The notes: generated by a model from the sequence alone, not told the origin. Shown: positions 1 to 8,774, numbered from the stretch's first letter. The stretch: 30,746 bases of DNA from Pseudomonadota bacterium (GCA_023422955.1 JAFAGG010000087.1:1-30746), one strand, 5' to 3'. Program-made: numbers and translations.

Positions 1-128
1 ACCAGAGAACTGCCATGCTCGATTACTGGACCCATCATTACAACTGGCACCGCCCCCATCAGGGCATAGGACGAGTCGCTCCAATTTCCAGGATTGGTCG
101 AAACAACCTATTGCAACTCCACACCTAA
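1..128 (+). mobile_element. 3' end of an IS481-family transposase gene (partial)
   Basis: Frame 3 is open from the window edge to a TAA at 126-128, giving 41 residues. It contains the motif YNWHRPHQGIG followed by APISRI and ends in NNLLQLHT. This is the typical C-terminal end of the rve/DDE integrase core of IS481-like transposases. The start, the catalytic Asp residues and the left end of the element lie outside the window, so I cannot tell whether the copy is intact. No clear terminal inverted repeat is visible after the stop. The gene points towards the 3' end of dapE, so it sits tail to tail with the dap operon. The family call rests on motif recognition only. Confidence 0.7.
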
Positions 129-149
129 CCCTCCCCTTGAAGGGGAGGG
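129..149. repeat. Perfect 10-bp inverted repeat after the transposase stop
   Basis: CCCTCCCCTT at 129-138 and AAGGGGAGGG at 140-149 are perfect reverse complements separated by one base, so a hairpin with about 8 base pairs and a 5-base loop can form. No U-tract follows on either strand, so it is not a textbook intrinsic terminator, though it could act as an RNA 3'-end barrier between the convergent transposase and dapE transcripts. A degenerate relative lies at 14201-14218. Short dispersed hairpins of this type are common between genes in Burkholderiales. The rest of 150-222 shows nothing recognisable. Confidence 0.6.
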
Positions 150-222
150 AATCAAATGCAAAAGCAGGCTCGGACTTCTAGTTTCACTTTACCTTTCTAT
201 TGAGCTAGAGAGGCCGCGTTGT

Positions 223-1350
223 TCAGGTCAGCAGATTCTCCAGCGTGCGGCGGTAAATGTTTTTGAGCGGATCGATGAAGCGCAGTTCGATATGTTCATC
301 GATCTTGTGGATACTGCCATTGGGCGGGCCGAATTCTATGACCTGCGGACAGATCTGGGCGATGAAGCGTCCGTCCGAAGTGCCGCCGGTGGTGGACAGC
401 TCAGGTTCGATATTCATTTCCGCCTTGATCGCCTGCGTCATCGCATCGCTCAGTTCGCCGCGCGGCGTCAGGAAGGGCAGGCCGCCGACGGTCCATTTGA
501 GATCGTAGTCCACGCCATGCTTGTCCAGGATCGCCTGCACGCGCTGCTGCAATCCCTCGACGGTGCTGGCGGTGGAGAAACGGAAGTTGAAGTCGATCAC
601 GACTTCGCCGGGAATCACGTTCGATGCGCCGGTGCCTCCATGGATATTCGATACCTGCCAGGAAGTCGGCAGATAGTATTCATTGCCATCGTCCCACTTG
701 GTCGAGACCAGTTCCGCCATTGCCGGCGCAAAGCTGTGGATGGGATTTTTCGCCAGTTGCGGATAGGCGATATGGCCCTGTATGCCTTTCACCGTCAGCC
801 GGCCCGACATGGTGCCGCGCCGGCCATTCTTGATGGTGTCGCCCAGCATGCCGGAAGAAGTCGGTTCGCCGACGATGCAGTAATCCAGTTGTTCGCCGCG
901 TGCTTTCAGCTTGTCGCAGACGATGACGGTGCCGTCGGTGGCCGGACCTTCTTCATCGCTGGTGATAAGAAAACCTATCGAACCTTCGTGCTGGGGATGA
1001 GCGGCGACGAATTCTTCGACCGCTACCACCATCGCCGCAATCGAGGTTTTCATGTCGGCCGCGCCGCGGCCATACAGCTTGCCGTCACGTCGGGTCGGCA
1101 CGAACGGATCGGACGTCCATTGCGTCACTGGTCCGGTAGGCACGACGTCGGTGTGTCCTGCAAACACGACCAGCGGCTGGCTTTTGCCCTTGCGCGCCCA
1201 CAGGTTGGTCACGCCGCCGGATTCCACGGTTTCGCATTCGAATCCCAGCGGCGCCAGCAGTTCGATCAGGCGTTGCTGGCAGCCTTTGTCTTCGGGCGTG
1301 ACGGAAGAGAGGGAAATCAGTTCTTCGGTAAGTGCGAGCGTTTTGCTCAT
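223..1350 (-). CDS. dapE: Succinyl-diaminopimelate desuccinylase DapE
   Basis: DapE hydrolyses N-succinyl-LL-diaminopimelate to LL-DAP and succinate, a late cytoplasmic step of lysine and peptidoglycan precursor synthesis. The 375-residue product has the usual family length. The M20 metallopeptidase pattern is visible: AGHTDVVP with His66 and Asp68, GRGAADMK with the bridging Asp99, SDEEG with the general base Glu133 and metal ligand Glu134, GEPTSS with Glu162, and a C-terminal GSIHKIDEH holding the last His. The ATG at 1348-1350 overlaps the yffB stop by four bases (ATGA), so translation is probably coupled. It is the last gene of the dapC-dapD-pilU-yffB-dapE unit. Nothing looks damaged despite the transposase fragment about 95 bases downstream. 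Confidence 0.97.
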   Translation of the reverse strand: MSKTLALTEELISLSSVTPEDKGCQQRLIELLAPLGFECETVESGGVTNLWARKGKSQPLVVFAGHTDVVPTGPVTQWTSDPFVPTRRDGKLYGRGAADMKTSIAAMVVAVEEFVAAHPQHEGSIGFLITSDEEGPATDGTVIVCDKLKARGEQLDYCIVGEPTSSGMLGDTIKNGRRGTMSGRLTVKGIQGHIAYPQLAKNPIHSFAPAMAELVSTKWDDGNEYYLPTSWQVSNIHGGTGASNVIPGEVVIDFNFRFSTASTVEGLQQRVQAILDKHGVDYDLKWTVGGLPFLTPRGELSDAMTQAIKAEMNIEPELSTTGGTSDGRFIAQICPQVIEFGPPNGSIHKIDEHIELRFIDPLKNIYRRTLENLLT

Positions 1351-1712
1351 GATGTTTGGCTGAAAATCTGTTGATAAAGCACGTCGGAAAAACCGACATG
1401 GATCTGGTCGCCGGTGACCAGCACCGGGCGCTTGATGACGGACGGGTATTCCAGCATCAGGTTGGCCGCGCTGTCGGCATTCACGATGCTTGCCTTGCGT
1501 TCTTCAGGCAGCTTGCGCCAGGTCGTGCCCTTGCGATTGACCAGGATTTCCCAGTCGACCTGGGCCAGCCAGCCTTCAATCAGCGCCGGGCCGATGCCGT
1601 TCTTCTTGAAGTCGTGAAAGGTGTAGGCGATGCCTTGTGCATCGAGCCAGTTGCGGGATTTTTTAACGGTGTCGCAGTTCGGTATGCCGAACACGTGAGT
1701 TTTTGTCGTCAT
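1347..1712 (-). CDS. yffB: ArsC/Spx-family protein, YffB-like
   Basis: This is a 121-residue thioredoxin-fold protein of the ArsC/Spx superfamily. The N-terminal strand-loop reads FGIPNCDTVKKSR with a single conserved Cys13, followed by a WLDAQGI segment and later RPVLVTG, all typical of the YffB/Spx-like subgroup. True arsenate reductases of this fold carry extra arginines that bind arsenate and usually sit beside ars genes. Here the neighbours are pilU and dapE, with 4-base overlaps at both ends. Family members next to dapE are common in proteobacteria and are often labelled arsenate reductase by default. The biochemical role is not established, so I call the family and not a function. Confidence 0.88.
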   Translation of the reverse strand: MTTKTHVFGIPNCDTVKKSRNWLDAQGIAYTFHDFKKNGIGPALIEGWLAQVDWEILVNRKGTTWRKLPEERKASIVNADSAANLMLEYPSVIKRPVLVTGDQIHVGFSDVLYQQIFSQTS

Positions 1713-2842
1713 GCATTCAAGGTAAATTCGGTGAAGGTCGGCCCCTGTTCCTGTTTCACTTCTTCGACAGGCGCGGCCTCCTTCTTGCCCTGGTTGTTGA
1801 TCAGCCAGTACAGGTTGGTGATGGAGTCGGCATGCGCAAGGGCTTCTTCCTGCGTGATGGCGCCTTCCTGCAGCAAGTGCAGCAAGGCTTGCTCGAAAGT
1901 CTGCGAGCCGGCAGAAAGGCTTTTATCGATGGCTTCCTTGATGGCGCCGATCTCGCCTTTTTCTATCAGCTCGGCGATATGCGAGGAATTCAGCATGATT
2001 TCCACGGCCGGCCGGCGGCGTCCTTGCTTGGTTCTCACCAGGCGTTGCGAAATGATCGCGCGCAACATGGCGGCGAGATCGGGCAGCAGCGAGCCTCTCA
2101 CTTCAATCGGGAAGAAGTTGATGATGCGCGTGAGTGCCTGATAGCTGTTGTTCGCATGCAGGGTCGCCACCACCAGGTGCCCGGACTGCGCGTAGGAAAG
2201 CGCGGACGCCATGGAGTCGCGGTCGCGGATCTCGCCGATGACGATGACATCCGGCGCCTGGCGCAGGGCATTGCGCAGCGCGATCGACATTTCGTGCGCA
2301 TCGTTGCCGATTTCACGCTGGTTGATGATGGATTTCTTGTTGGAGAACTGGAATTCGATAGGATCTTCCAGCGTCAGGATATGGCCGCTGCTGTTCTCGT
2401 TGCGATGATCCAGCATCGCGGCAATTGTGGTGGACTTGCCGGAGCCGGTAGCGCCAACCACCAGCAGCAAGCCGTGATTTTGCGTAATCAGATCGCCCAC
2501 GATTTCCGGCAGCTGCAGGCTTGCCAGCGGCGGCACCTTATGCGGAATGTAGCGCACCACGGCCGAGATATTGCCGCGCTGGCGGAAAGCCGACAGGCGG
2601 AAGCGACCAATGCCCGATACCGGGATGCCCATGTTGAGCTCGTGAGTCTTTTCGAGCTCTTCCATTCTTTCCGCCGGTACGACTTCAGACAGGAGCGCCA
2701 GGATGGAAGCCCGGTCCATGCGTTGCTGATTGATGGGAATCAGTTCACCATTGATCTTGATATGAATAGGCGAATTGATGGCCAGGAACATGTCCGAGGC
2801 TTCTTTTTCCTTCATCAGCTGGAACAGGCGTTCTATTGCCAT
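1709..2842 (-). CDS. pilU: Type IV pilus retraction ATPase, PilU-like
   Basis: This is a PilT/PilU-family hexameric secretion ATPase of 377 residues that works on the cytoplasmic face of the type IV pilus machine. An N-terminal PAS-like region (about 1-100) is followed by Walker A GATGSGKST at 130-138, the Asp box around LTLEDPIEF at 157-164, the ALRNALRQAPD segment at 188-198, Walker B VIVIGEIRD at 199-207 and the His box GHLVVATLHA at 221-230. The C-terminal ALAHADSITNL stretch and the acidic tail resemble PilU more than PilT. Its stop overlaps the yffB start by four bases. No pilT or other pilus gene is in the window, which is odd because pilU usually follows pilT. PilT is the main alternative call. 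Confidence 0.85.
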   Translation of the reverse strand: MAIERLFQLMKEKEASDMFLAINSPIHIKINGELIPINQQRMDRASILALLSEVVPAERMEELEKTHELNMGIPVSGIGRFRLSAFRQRGNISAVVRYIPHKVPPLASLQLPEIVGDLITQNHGLLLVVGATGSGKSTTIAAMLDHRNENSSGHILTLEDPIEFQFSNKKSIINQREIGNDAHEMSIALRNALRQAPDVIVIGEIRDRDSMASALSYAQSGHLVVATLHANNSYQALTRIINFFPIEVRGSLLPDLAAMLRAIISQRLVRTKQGRRRPAVEIMLNSSHIAELIEKGEIGAIKEAIDKSLSAGSQTFEQALLHLLQEGAITQEEALAHADSITNLYWLINNQGKKEAAPVEEVKQEQGPTFTEFTLNA

Positions 2843-2884
2843 GGCAGCTCCTTATCTGAGAGTGGACGAATGAGAGCGAATGAA

Positions 2885-3712
2885 TCAGGCTTCGCGCAGC
2901 AGTTCGTTGATCGCGGTCTTGGAGCGGGTTTGCGCATCCACGCGCTTGACGATCACCGCGCAGTACAGGCTGTACTTGCCATCGGCAGACGGCAGGTTGC
3001 CCGATACCACCACCGAGCCGGCCGGCACGCGGCCGTACAGCACTTCGCCAGTGGTGCGGTCGTAGATCTTGGTGGACTGGCCGATGTACACGCCCATGGA
3101 AATCACCGAGTTTTCTTCCACGATCACGCCTTCCACGATCTCGGAGCGCGCGCCGATGAAGCAGTTGGCTTCGATGATGGTGGGGTTGGCCTGCATCGGT
3201 TCCAGCACGCCGCCGATGCCGACGCCGCCCGACAAATGAACGTTCTTGCCGATTTGCGCGCAGGAGCCGACGGTGGCCCAGGTATCGACCATCGCGCCTT
3301 CATCGACATAAGCGCCGATGTTCACGTAGGAAGGCATCAGCACCGCATTCTTGCCGATGAAGCTGCCGCGACGGGCGACTGCGGGAGGAACGACGCGGAA
3401 GCCGCCCTTGGCGAAGTCTTCAGCGGTGTAGTTGGCGAACTTGGTCGGCACCTTGTCATAGAACTGCATGAAGTCGCCGGACGGCATCGCGATATTGTCT
3501 TCCAGGCGGAAGGACAGCAGCACAGCCTTCTTGATCCATTGATTGACGACCCATGCGCCATCGGTCTTCTGCGCTACGCGCAGCGTGCCCTGGTCCAGGT
3601 GTTCCAGAACCGTATTGATTGCATCGCGCAATTCAGGAGAAACGGATTTGGCATTGAAATTGGCGCGGTCTTCCCACGCCTGGTCGATAATGGTTTGCAG
3701 TTGCTGAGTCAT
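2885..3712 (-). CDS. dapD: Tetrahydrodipicolinate N-succinyltransferase DapD
   Basis: DapD transfers succinyl from succinyl-CoA to tetrahydrodipicolinate, committing the pathway to the succinylase branch of DAP and lysine synthesis. Starting at the ATG at 3710-3712 gives MTQQLQTIIDQAW and 275 residues, matching the usual length of about 274. The longer upstream reading would run into dapC and lacks family similarity. The N-terminal helical domain is followed by a left-handed beta-helix of hexapeptide repeats (about 105-230), with segments such as GSFIGKNAVLMPS, VNIGAYVDEG and SVISMGVYIGQS. dapC ends 26 bases upstream on the same strand and dapE lies two genes downstream. The ribosome binding site is weak. 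Confidence 0.97.
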   Translation of the reverse strand: MTQQLQTIIDQAWEDRANFNAKSVSPELRDAINTVLEHLDQGTLRVAQKTDGAWVVNQWIKKAVLLSFRLEDNIAMPSGDFMQFYDKVPTKFANYTAEDFAKGGFRVVPPAVARRGSFIGKNAVLMPSYVNIGAYVDEGAMVDTWATVGSCAQIGKNVHLSGGVGIGGVLEPMQANPTIIEANCFIGARSEIVEGVIVEENSVISMGVYIGQSTKIYDRTTGEVLYGRVPAGSVVVSGNLPSADGKYSLYCAVIVKRVDAQTRSKTAINELLREA

Positions 3713-3738
3713 CTTGGGTCGAGTGATGGAAGGGTGAG

Positions 3739-4962
3739 TTAATCTTTGCGTGCAAGCTTTTCGGCGAAGGCAACAATGCGGCGGGCGGCTTCCAGGCATT
3801 CTTCCGCTTCCGCGACCAGTGCCATGCGTATCCGGTTGCGGCCGGGATTGCTGGCCGGATCGTTGGCATCGGCATCGCGTGCGAGATAGCTGCCGGGCAA
3901 TACCGTCACATTATATTCGGCGTACAGGCGCTGCGCGAACTCTGTGTCGGAAATTGATGCGAGCTTATCGACTTTTGCCCACAGATAGAAACCCGCATCC
4001 GGCAGCGCGACATCCAGTACCGCTTGCAGCAGCGGCGTAACCTGGCTGAATTTGGTGACGTACTTGGCGCGGTTTTCAGCCACGTGGGTTTCATCCTGCC
4101 ACGCGACGACCGACGCCGCCTGCACCGGCGGGCTCATCGCGCCGCCGTGATAGGTGCGGTACAGCAGAAATTTCTTCATGATGGCTGCATCGCCGGCGAC
4201 AAATCCGGAACGCATGCCAGGCACGTTCGAGCGCTTGGAAAGGCTGGAAAAACTGATCAGGCGCGGAAAGCCTTCACGCCCCAGTTTGTGCGCAGCTTCC
4301 ATCGCGCCCAGGGGCGCTTCCTCCTTGAAGTAAATCTCGGAATAGCACTCATCGGCTGCAATCACGAAACCGTAGCGGTCCGACAGTTCGAATAATTCCT
4401 TCCAGTTTTCCAGCGTGAGCACTGCGCCGGTCGGATTGCCGGGCGAGCACACGTACAGCAATTGCACGCGCTTCCATACCGATGCCGGTACCTGATCGTA
4501 AGCGGGCGCAAAATTGCGCGCCGGGTCGGAATTGACGAAGTAGGGCGTGGCGCCCGCCAGATAGGTCGCGCCTTCGTAGATCTGGTAGAAAGGATTAGGG
4601 CACATCACCAGCGCATCCGCATCGCGTTCGATGACAGTTTGCGCCAGCGCGAACAATGCTTCACGCGAACCATTGACCGGCAAAACCTGGGTGGCGGGAT
4701 CGACGCGCGGCAAGCCGTAACGTTGTTCCAGCCATTGCGCGATGGCGGTGCGCAAGGCATCGCTGCCGGCCGTGCTGGGATAACTGGCCAGTCCGCCCAG
4801 ATTATCTGCCAGCGCTTGCTGGATGAAGGCCGGCGTCGGATGGCGTGGCTCGCCTATGCCCAGGCTGATGGGACGGTAATCCGGGTTGGGCGTGATGCCA
4901 GAAAACAGCAGACGCAGTTTTTCGAAAGGATAGGGTTGTAACCGGTCGAGCAAGGGATTCAC
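3739..4962 (-). CDS. dapC: N-succinyldiaminopimelate aminotransferase DapC
   Basis: DapC is a PLP enzyme that transfers an amino group from glutamate to N-succinyl-2-amino-6-ketopimelate, the step between DapD and DapE. The 407 residues show a class I/II aminotransferase fold: NGSREALFAL near 97-106, CPNPFYQIYEG at 121-131, the SPGNPTGA loop at 173-180, AADECYSEIYF at 202-212 and the Schiff-base lysine K243 in SLSKRSNVPGM. A C-terminal RIRMAL contains the substrate carboxylate arginine. The start is GTG at 4960-4962, giving MNPLLDRLQPYPFEKLR, the N-terminus I expect for the family in this order. There is no clear Shine-Dalgarno sequence. It is the first gene of the dap unit and has a good promoter at 5075-5104. 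Confidence 0.95.
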   Translation of the reverse strand: MNPLLDRLQPYPFEKLRLLFSGITPNPDYRPISLGIGEPRHPTPAFIQQALADNLGGLASYPSTAGSDALRTAIAQWLEQRYGLPRVDPATQVLPVNGSREALFALAQTVIERDADALVMCPNPFYQIYEGATYLAGATPYFVNSDPARNFAPAYDQVPASVWKRVQLLYVCSPGNPTGAVLTLENWKELFELSDRYGFVIAADECYSEIYFKEEAPLGAMEAAHKLGREGFPRLISFSSLSKRSNVPGMRSGFVAGDAAIMKKFLLYRTYHGGAMSPPVQAASVVAWQDETHVAENRAKYVTKFSQVTPLLQAVLDVALPDAGFYLWAKVDKLASISDTEFAQRLYAEYNVTVLPGSYLARDADANDPASNPGRNRIRMALVAEAEECLEAARRIVAFAEKLARKD

Positions 4963-5074
4963 GGGATTTGGCTTGTCTGAAGATTAAAAAGAGCCTGGAA
5001 CGTATTCCATTCATCGCTCTATGCAGAATAAATTACGGCATAAATCCAAAGCGTTCCAAAACATCAAGCTTGCC

Positions 5075-5104
5075 ATTATACCGTTGCGCGTTGGCCGCGG
5101 TCAG
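5075..5104 (-). promoter_or_regulatory. Sigma-70-type promoter of the dap operon
   Basis: Read on the minus strand there is a perfect TATAAT (plus-strand 5075-5080), an 18-base spacer and CTGACC (5099-5104), which matches four of six bases of the -35 consensus. The predicted start would be near 5068, giving a leader of about 105 bases before the dapC GTG. The near-palindrome TCAAGCTTG at 5064-5072 would sit on the transcription start. No attenuator or lysine-riboswitch-like structure was recognised in the leader. Confidence 0.6.
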
Positions 5105-5142
5105 TTGCATATCTAGGGCAGAAAAGAAGGGGAATTTCAAAA

Positions 5143-5151
5143 TGCTATGAT
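5143..5151 (+). promoter_or_regulatory. Candidate extended -10 promoter of smc
   Basis: TG-C-TATGAT at 5143-5151 is a good extended -10 element 90 bases before the smc GTG. No convincing -35 hexamer lies at the right distance (the position holds AAGAAG), so this would be a modest promoter. It is divergent from the dap promoter, whose -35 lies about 40 bases away. Apart from these two promoters the 279-base dapC-smc gap shows no credible gene. Confidence 0.4.
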
Positions 5152-5241
5152 CCGGTCCTTTGGCAGTGGTATGCTTGCCCGATTCTGCATGGCAGGCGGC
5201 GTGTCCGCTATTTCTCTTAATCCAGTTAAAAAGTCGATAAA

Positions 5242-8200
5242 GTGCGTTTAACTTCCATTAAATTGGCAGGATTTAAATCTTTCGTCGATCCCACTCATTT
5301 CGAAGTGCCGGGTCAGCTGGTCGGCGTGGTCGGCCCCAACGGCTGCGGCAAGTCCAACATCATGGATGCGGTGCGCTGGGTGCTGGGCGAGTCCAAAGCT
5401 TCCGAGTTGCGCGGCGAATCCATGCAGGATGTGATTTTCAACGGCACCACCACCCGCAAGCCGGCAGGTCGTTCATCGGTGGAGCTGATATTCGACAACG
5501 CCGACGGCAAGGCCGCAGGGCAGTGGAGCCAGTATGCGGAAATCGCCGTCAAGCGCGTGCTGACGCGCGACGGCACCTCCACCTATTACATCAACAACCA
5601 GGTCGTGCGCCGGCGCGACGTGCAGGATATATTCCTGGGCACCGGCCTGGGTCCGCGTGCCTACGCCATCATCGGCCAGGGCATGATTTCGCGCATCATC
5701 GAAGCGCGCCCTGAAGAGTTGCGCATTTTCCTGGAAGAAGCTGCCGGCGTCTCCAAGTACAAGGAACGCCGCCGTGAGACGGAAAACCGTTTGCACGATA
5801 CGCGGGAAAACCTGCAGCGGGTCGAAGATATTCTGCGCGAACTGAATGCCAACCTGGAAAAGCTGGAAGCCCAGGCCGCGGTAGCACAGCGCTATCACGA
5901 GCTGCATGCAGACCAGGATGAAAAGCAGAAACTGCTGTGGCTGTTGCGCAAGAATGAAGCCAAGGCCGAACAGGAAAAAATTGCGCGCGAGATAGAAAAG
6001 GCGCAGACCGACCTGGAAGAATACACCGCCAAGCTGCGCCATATCGAAGCCGATCTCGAGCATATGCGCCAGGCGCATTACGCCGCCGGCGATCGCCTGC
6101 ACCAGGCGCAGGGCCATCTGTATCAGACCAATGCCGAGATCGGCAGCCTGGAAGCGCAGATCAAGTTCGTGATCGAATCGCGTTCGCGCTTGCAGACGCA
6201 GCTGACCTCGCTACGCGCACAGCGCGACCAGTGGGAGCGGCAGGGCGCGCAGTATCAGGAAGAATTGGGCGAAGCGGAAATCCGCCTGGAAGAACTGGGT
6301 GCGCGCGTGGAGCAGGCGCAAATCACGGCTCAGGATCAGAACGACAAGCTGCCTTCGTTGGAAGCCACCTGGCGCGAGATGCAGACGCGCGGCGGTGAAG
6401 CGCGCGCCAAGATCATGCAGGTGCAGCAGCAGATAGAACTGCAGTCGGCGCACCAGCGCAACGCCACCAATATCCTCAACAATCTGTCGGCTCGCCGCGA
6501 GCGCCTGGCGCAGGAGCAGAATAGCTTGTCCCTGCCCGACAGCGCGCACCTGGAAAACACCCGCATGCAGTTGGAGGAAAAACAGGCGGCGCTGGAAGAA
6601 GTCCAGATGCAGCTGGAGCAGGCTCAGGAAGAGCAGCCCCGGCTGGAAGAAGCGCGCCGCGATGCGCAGGCACTGGTACAGAAGGAAGCCGCCACGCTGG
6701 CACAGCTGGAAGCGCGGCTCGCGGCCCTGAAGCAGTTGCAGGAAAATGTGCAGGCCGAAGGCAAGGTGCAACCCTGGCTGGCCAAGCATGGCCTCTCCGA
6801 ACTGCCGCGCCTGTGGCAGAAGCTGCATATCGAGCAGGGCTGGGAAACGGCACTGGAAGCGGTGCTGCGCGAACGCACTACGGCCCTGGAAGTATCCAAC
6901 CTGGAATGGGCCAAGGCTTTCTTCTCCGATGCGCCGCCCGCCAAGCTGGCTTTATATTCGCCGCAGCAGGCGGTGGCTGCTGCCGTCGAGACGCCGGCAG
7001 GCTTGCGCCCTTTGATCAGCCTGTTGCAACTGAACGATCCCGGCCTGCGGGCGCTGATGCAGGACTGGCTGCACCAGGTCTACATCGCCGACGATGCGGC
7101 GACTGCTTTCTCCGAGCGCGGCAAGCTGCCGGCCGGTGCCTGTTTTGTCACCCGCCAGGGACATGTGATCGACAAGATCAGCGTGCGTTTTTATGCCGCT
7201 GATTCAGCCCAGGAAGGCGTGCTGGCGCGCCAGCAGGAAATGGACAATCTCGCGCGCCAGTTGCGCGCACAGCAAATGCTGGCCGATGAAGGCAAGAGCA
7301 AGCTGGTGCGCACCGAGGCGGCAGTGACGGCAGCGGCGCAGCGTTTGCAGGAAATGCGCCAGCGGGTGCAGATGCTGACCCAATCCGCTCATGCGCTGCA
7401 GCTGGAAACGATGAAATTGTCGGAAGTGCAGGAACGCTTCAATCAACGCAATACGCAGATTGCTGCCGACCTGGAGGAAATCGCCGCGCAGGACGCGGAG
7501 CAGCAGCAAATCAAGGCGGAAGCCGAAGCGATGTTCGAGCAGCTCGATGTGGAGCTGGCTGAAATGCAGGAAGTGTACGAGCAGGGTCAGACCGATTATC
7601 TGGCCAAGGAGCAGCAACTGAACGATGCGCGCCAGCGTTTGCGCGATCTGGAGCGCGCGGCGCAGGAAGCCGAGTTCGCCGAAAAGTCGCATCGCAACCG
7701 CATCGAAGAACTGCGCCGCAGCATCGCCACTGCGCAGGAGCAGGCGACGCAATTATTCACCAGCATGGAGCAGGGCAGGCTGGAGCTGGAAAACCTGGAT
7801 GACGAAGCGGCCCAGGCTGGCTTGCAGGAATTGCTGGACAAGCGCAGCTCGCAGGAACGTGCGCTGGCCGATGCGCGCCATGAACTCGACCAGGTGGCGC
7901 AGCGACTGCGCCATCAGGAAGAAGCCAGAATGCAGGCGGAACGCAGCCTGCAGCCGCAGCGCGACCGCATCACGGAACTGCAGTTGAAGGAACAGGCAAC
8001 TCGCCTGAATTTAGAGCAGTATGCGCAGAACCTGGCGGAAGCGAATGCCGACGAAGCGGCGCTGTCCGAGAAGCTGCACGAAGACATGCGACCTGCTTAT
8101 CTGCAGGGCGAAGTCACGCGACTGACCAATGCGATCAATGCCTTGGGTGCGGTCAACCTGGCGGCGCTGGACGAACTGGCGCAGGCTTCCGAGCGCAAGA

Positions 8201-8769
8201 ATTTCCTCGATGCGCAGCATGCCGACCTGACCGAGGCGATGACCACGCTGGAAGGCGCGATCCAGAAGATCGACGGGGAAACCCGCGAGCTGTTGCAGGA
8301 TACCTTCAACAAGGTCAACCATCATTTCGGCGAACTATTCCCGACGCTGTTCGGCGGCGGCAATGCCAAACTGATCATGACCGGCGAGGAAATTCTCGAC
8401 TCCGGCGTGCAGGTGATGGCCCAGCCACCCGGCAAGAAGAATGCGACGATTCACTTGCTGTCCGGCGGCGAAAAGGCGCTGACTGCGACTGCGCTGGTGT
8501 TCTCGATGTTCCAGCTGAATCCGGCACCATTCTGCCTGCTGGACGAGGTGGACGCACCGCTGGACGATGCCAACACGGAACGCTTCTGCAATATGGTCAA
8601 GCGCATGTCGTTACAGACGCAATTCCTGTTCATCTCGCATAACAAGATCGCGATGGAAATGGCGCAGCAGTTGATCGGGGTGACGATGCAGGAGCAGGGC
8701 GTGTCGCGGATCGTGGCAGTGGATATGGAAGCTGCCGCCAGCTTCTCTGCGGAAGCGCAGGCGGCGTAG
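5242..8769 (+). CDS. smc: Chromosome segregation protein SMC
   Basis: SMC is a dimeric ATPase that organises and segregates the chromosome together with ScpA and ScpB. The 1175 residues have the full layout: an N-terminal head with MRLTSIKLAGFKSF and Walker A GPNGCGKSN (31-39), a first long coiled coil of about 170-500 rich in E, Q, A and L, a hinge at roughly 505-655, a second coiled coil to about 1000, and a C-terminal head with signature LSGGEKALTA (1073-1082) and Walker B CLLDEVDAPLDD, whose catalytic Glu is 1102. The start is a GTG at 5242-5244, supported by the conserved N-terminus even though no Shine-Dalgarno is visible. scpA and scpB are not nearby. The smc-zipA-ligA order is familiar in Burkholderiales. 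Confidence 0.98.
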   Translation: MRLTSIKLAGFKSFVDPTHFEVPGQLVGVVGPNGCGKSNIMDAVRWVLGESKASELRGESMQDVIFNGTTTRKPAGRSSVELIFDNADGKAAGQWSQYAEIAVKRVLTRDGTSTYYINNQVVRRRDVQDIFLGTGLGPRAYAIIGQGMISRIIEARPEELRIFLEEAAGVSKYKERRRETENRLHDTRENLQRVEDILRELNANLEKLEAQAAVAQRYHELHADQDEKQKLLWLLRKNEAKAEQEKIAREIEKAQTDLEEYTAKLRHIEADLEHMRQAHYAAGDRLHQAQGHLYQTNAEIGSLEAQIKFVIESRSRLQTQLTSLRAQRDQWERQGAQYQEELGEAEIRLEELGARVEQAQITAQDQNDKLPSLEATWREMQTRGGEARAKIMQVQQQIELQSAHQRNATNILNNLSARRERLAQEQNSLSLPDSAHLENTRMQLEEKQAALEEVQMQLEQAQEEQPRLEEARRDAQALVQKEAATLAQLEARLAALKQLQENVQAEGKVQPWLAKHGLSELPRLWQKLHIEQGWETALEAVLRERTTALEVSNLEWAKAFFSDAPPAKLALYSPQQAVAAAVETPAGLRPLISLLQLNDPGLRALMQDWLHQVYIADDAATAFSERGKLPAGACFVTRQGHVIDKISVRFYAADSAQEGVLARQQEMDNLARQLRAQQMLADEGKSKLVRTEAAVTAAAQRLQEMRQRVQMLTQSAHALQLETMKLSEVQERFNQRNTQIAADLEEIAAQDAEQQQIKAEAEAMFEQLDVELAEMQEVYEQGQTDYLAKEQQLNDARQRLRDLERAAQEAEFAEKSHRNRIEELRRSIATAQEQATQLFTSMEQGRLELENLDDEAAQAGLQELLDKRSSQERALADARHELDQVAQRLRHQEEARMQAERSLQPQRDRITELQLKEQATRLNLEQYAQNLAEANADEAALSEKLHEDMRPAYLQGEVTRLTNAINALGAVNLAALDELAQASERKNFLDAQHADLTEAMTTLEGAIQKIDGETRELLQDTFNKVNHHFGELFPTLFGGGNAKLIMTGEEILDSGVQVMAQPPGKKNATIHLLSGGEKALTATALVFSMFQLNPAPFCLLDEVDAPLDDANTERFCNMVKRMSLQTQFLFISHNKIAMEMAQQLIGVTMQEQGVSRIVAVDMEAAASFSAEAQAA

Positions 8770-8774
8770 GCAAC

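Noticed and set aside
94..1374. Long plus-strand open frame opposite dapE
   Set aside because: It mirrors the codon pattern of dapE, has no ribosome binding site and no recognisable motif; dapE has complete catalytic residues.
1347..1712. Arsenate reductase and a possible arsenic resistance locus
   Set aside because: The protein has the fold and one cysteine of the superfamily, but no arsR, arsB or other ars gene is present and the context is the dap operon.
1703..3742. 679-codon plus-strand open frame opposite pilU and dapD
   Set aside because: It spans two well-supported genes on the other strand, is rich in His, Arg and Asp as expected for an antisense shadow, and matches no family.
4968..5150. 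60-codon frame in the dapC-smc gap
   Set aside because: It overlaps both divergent promoters, has no Shine-Dalgarno and no protein-like pattern.
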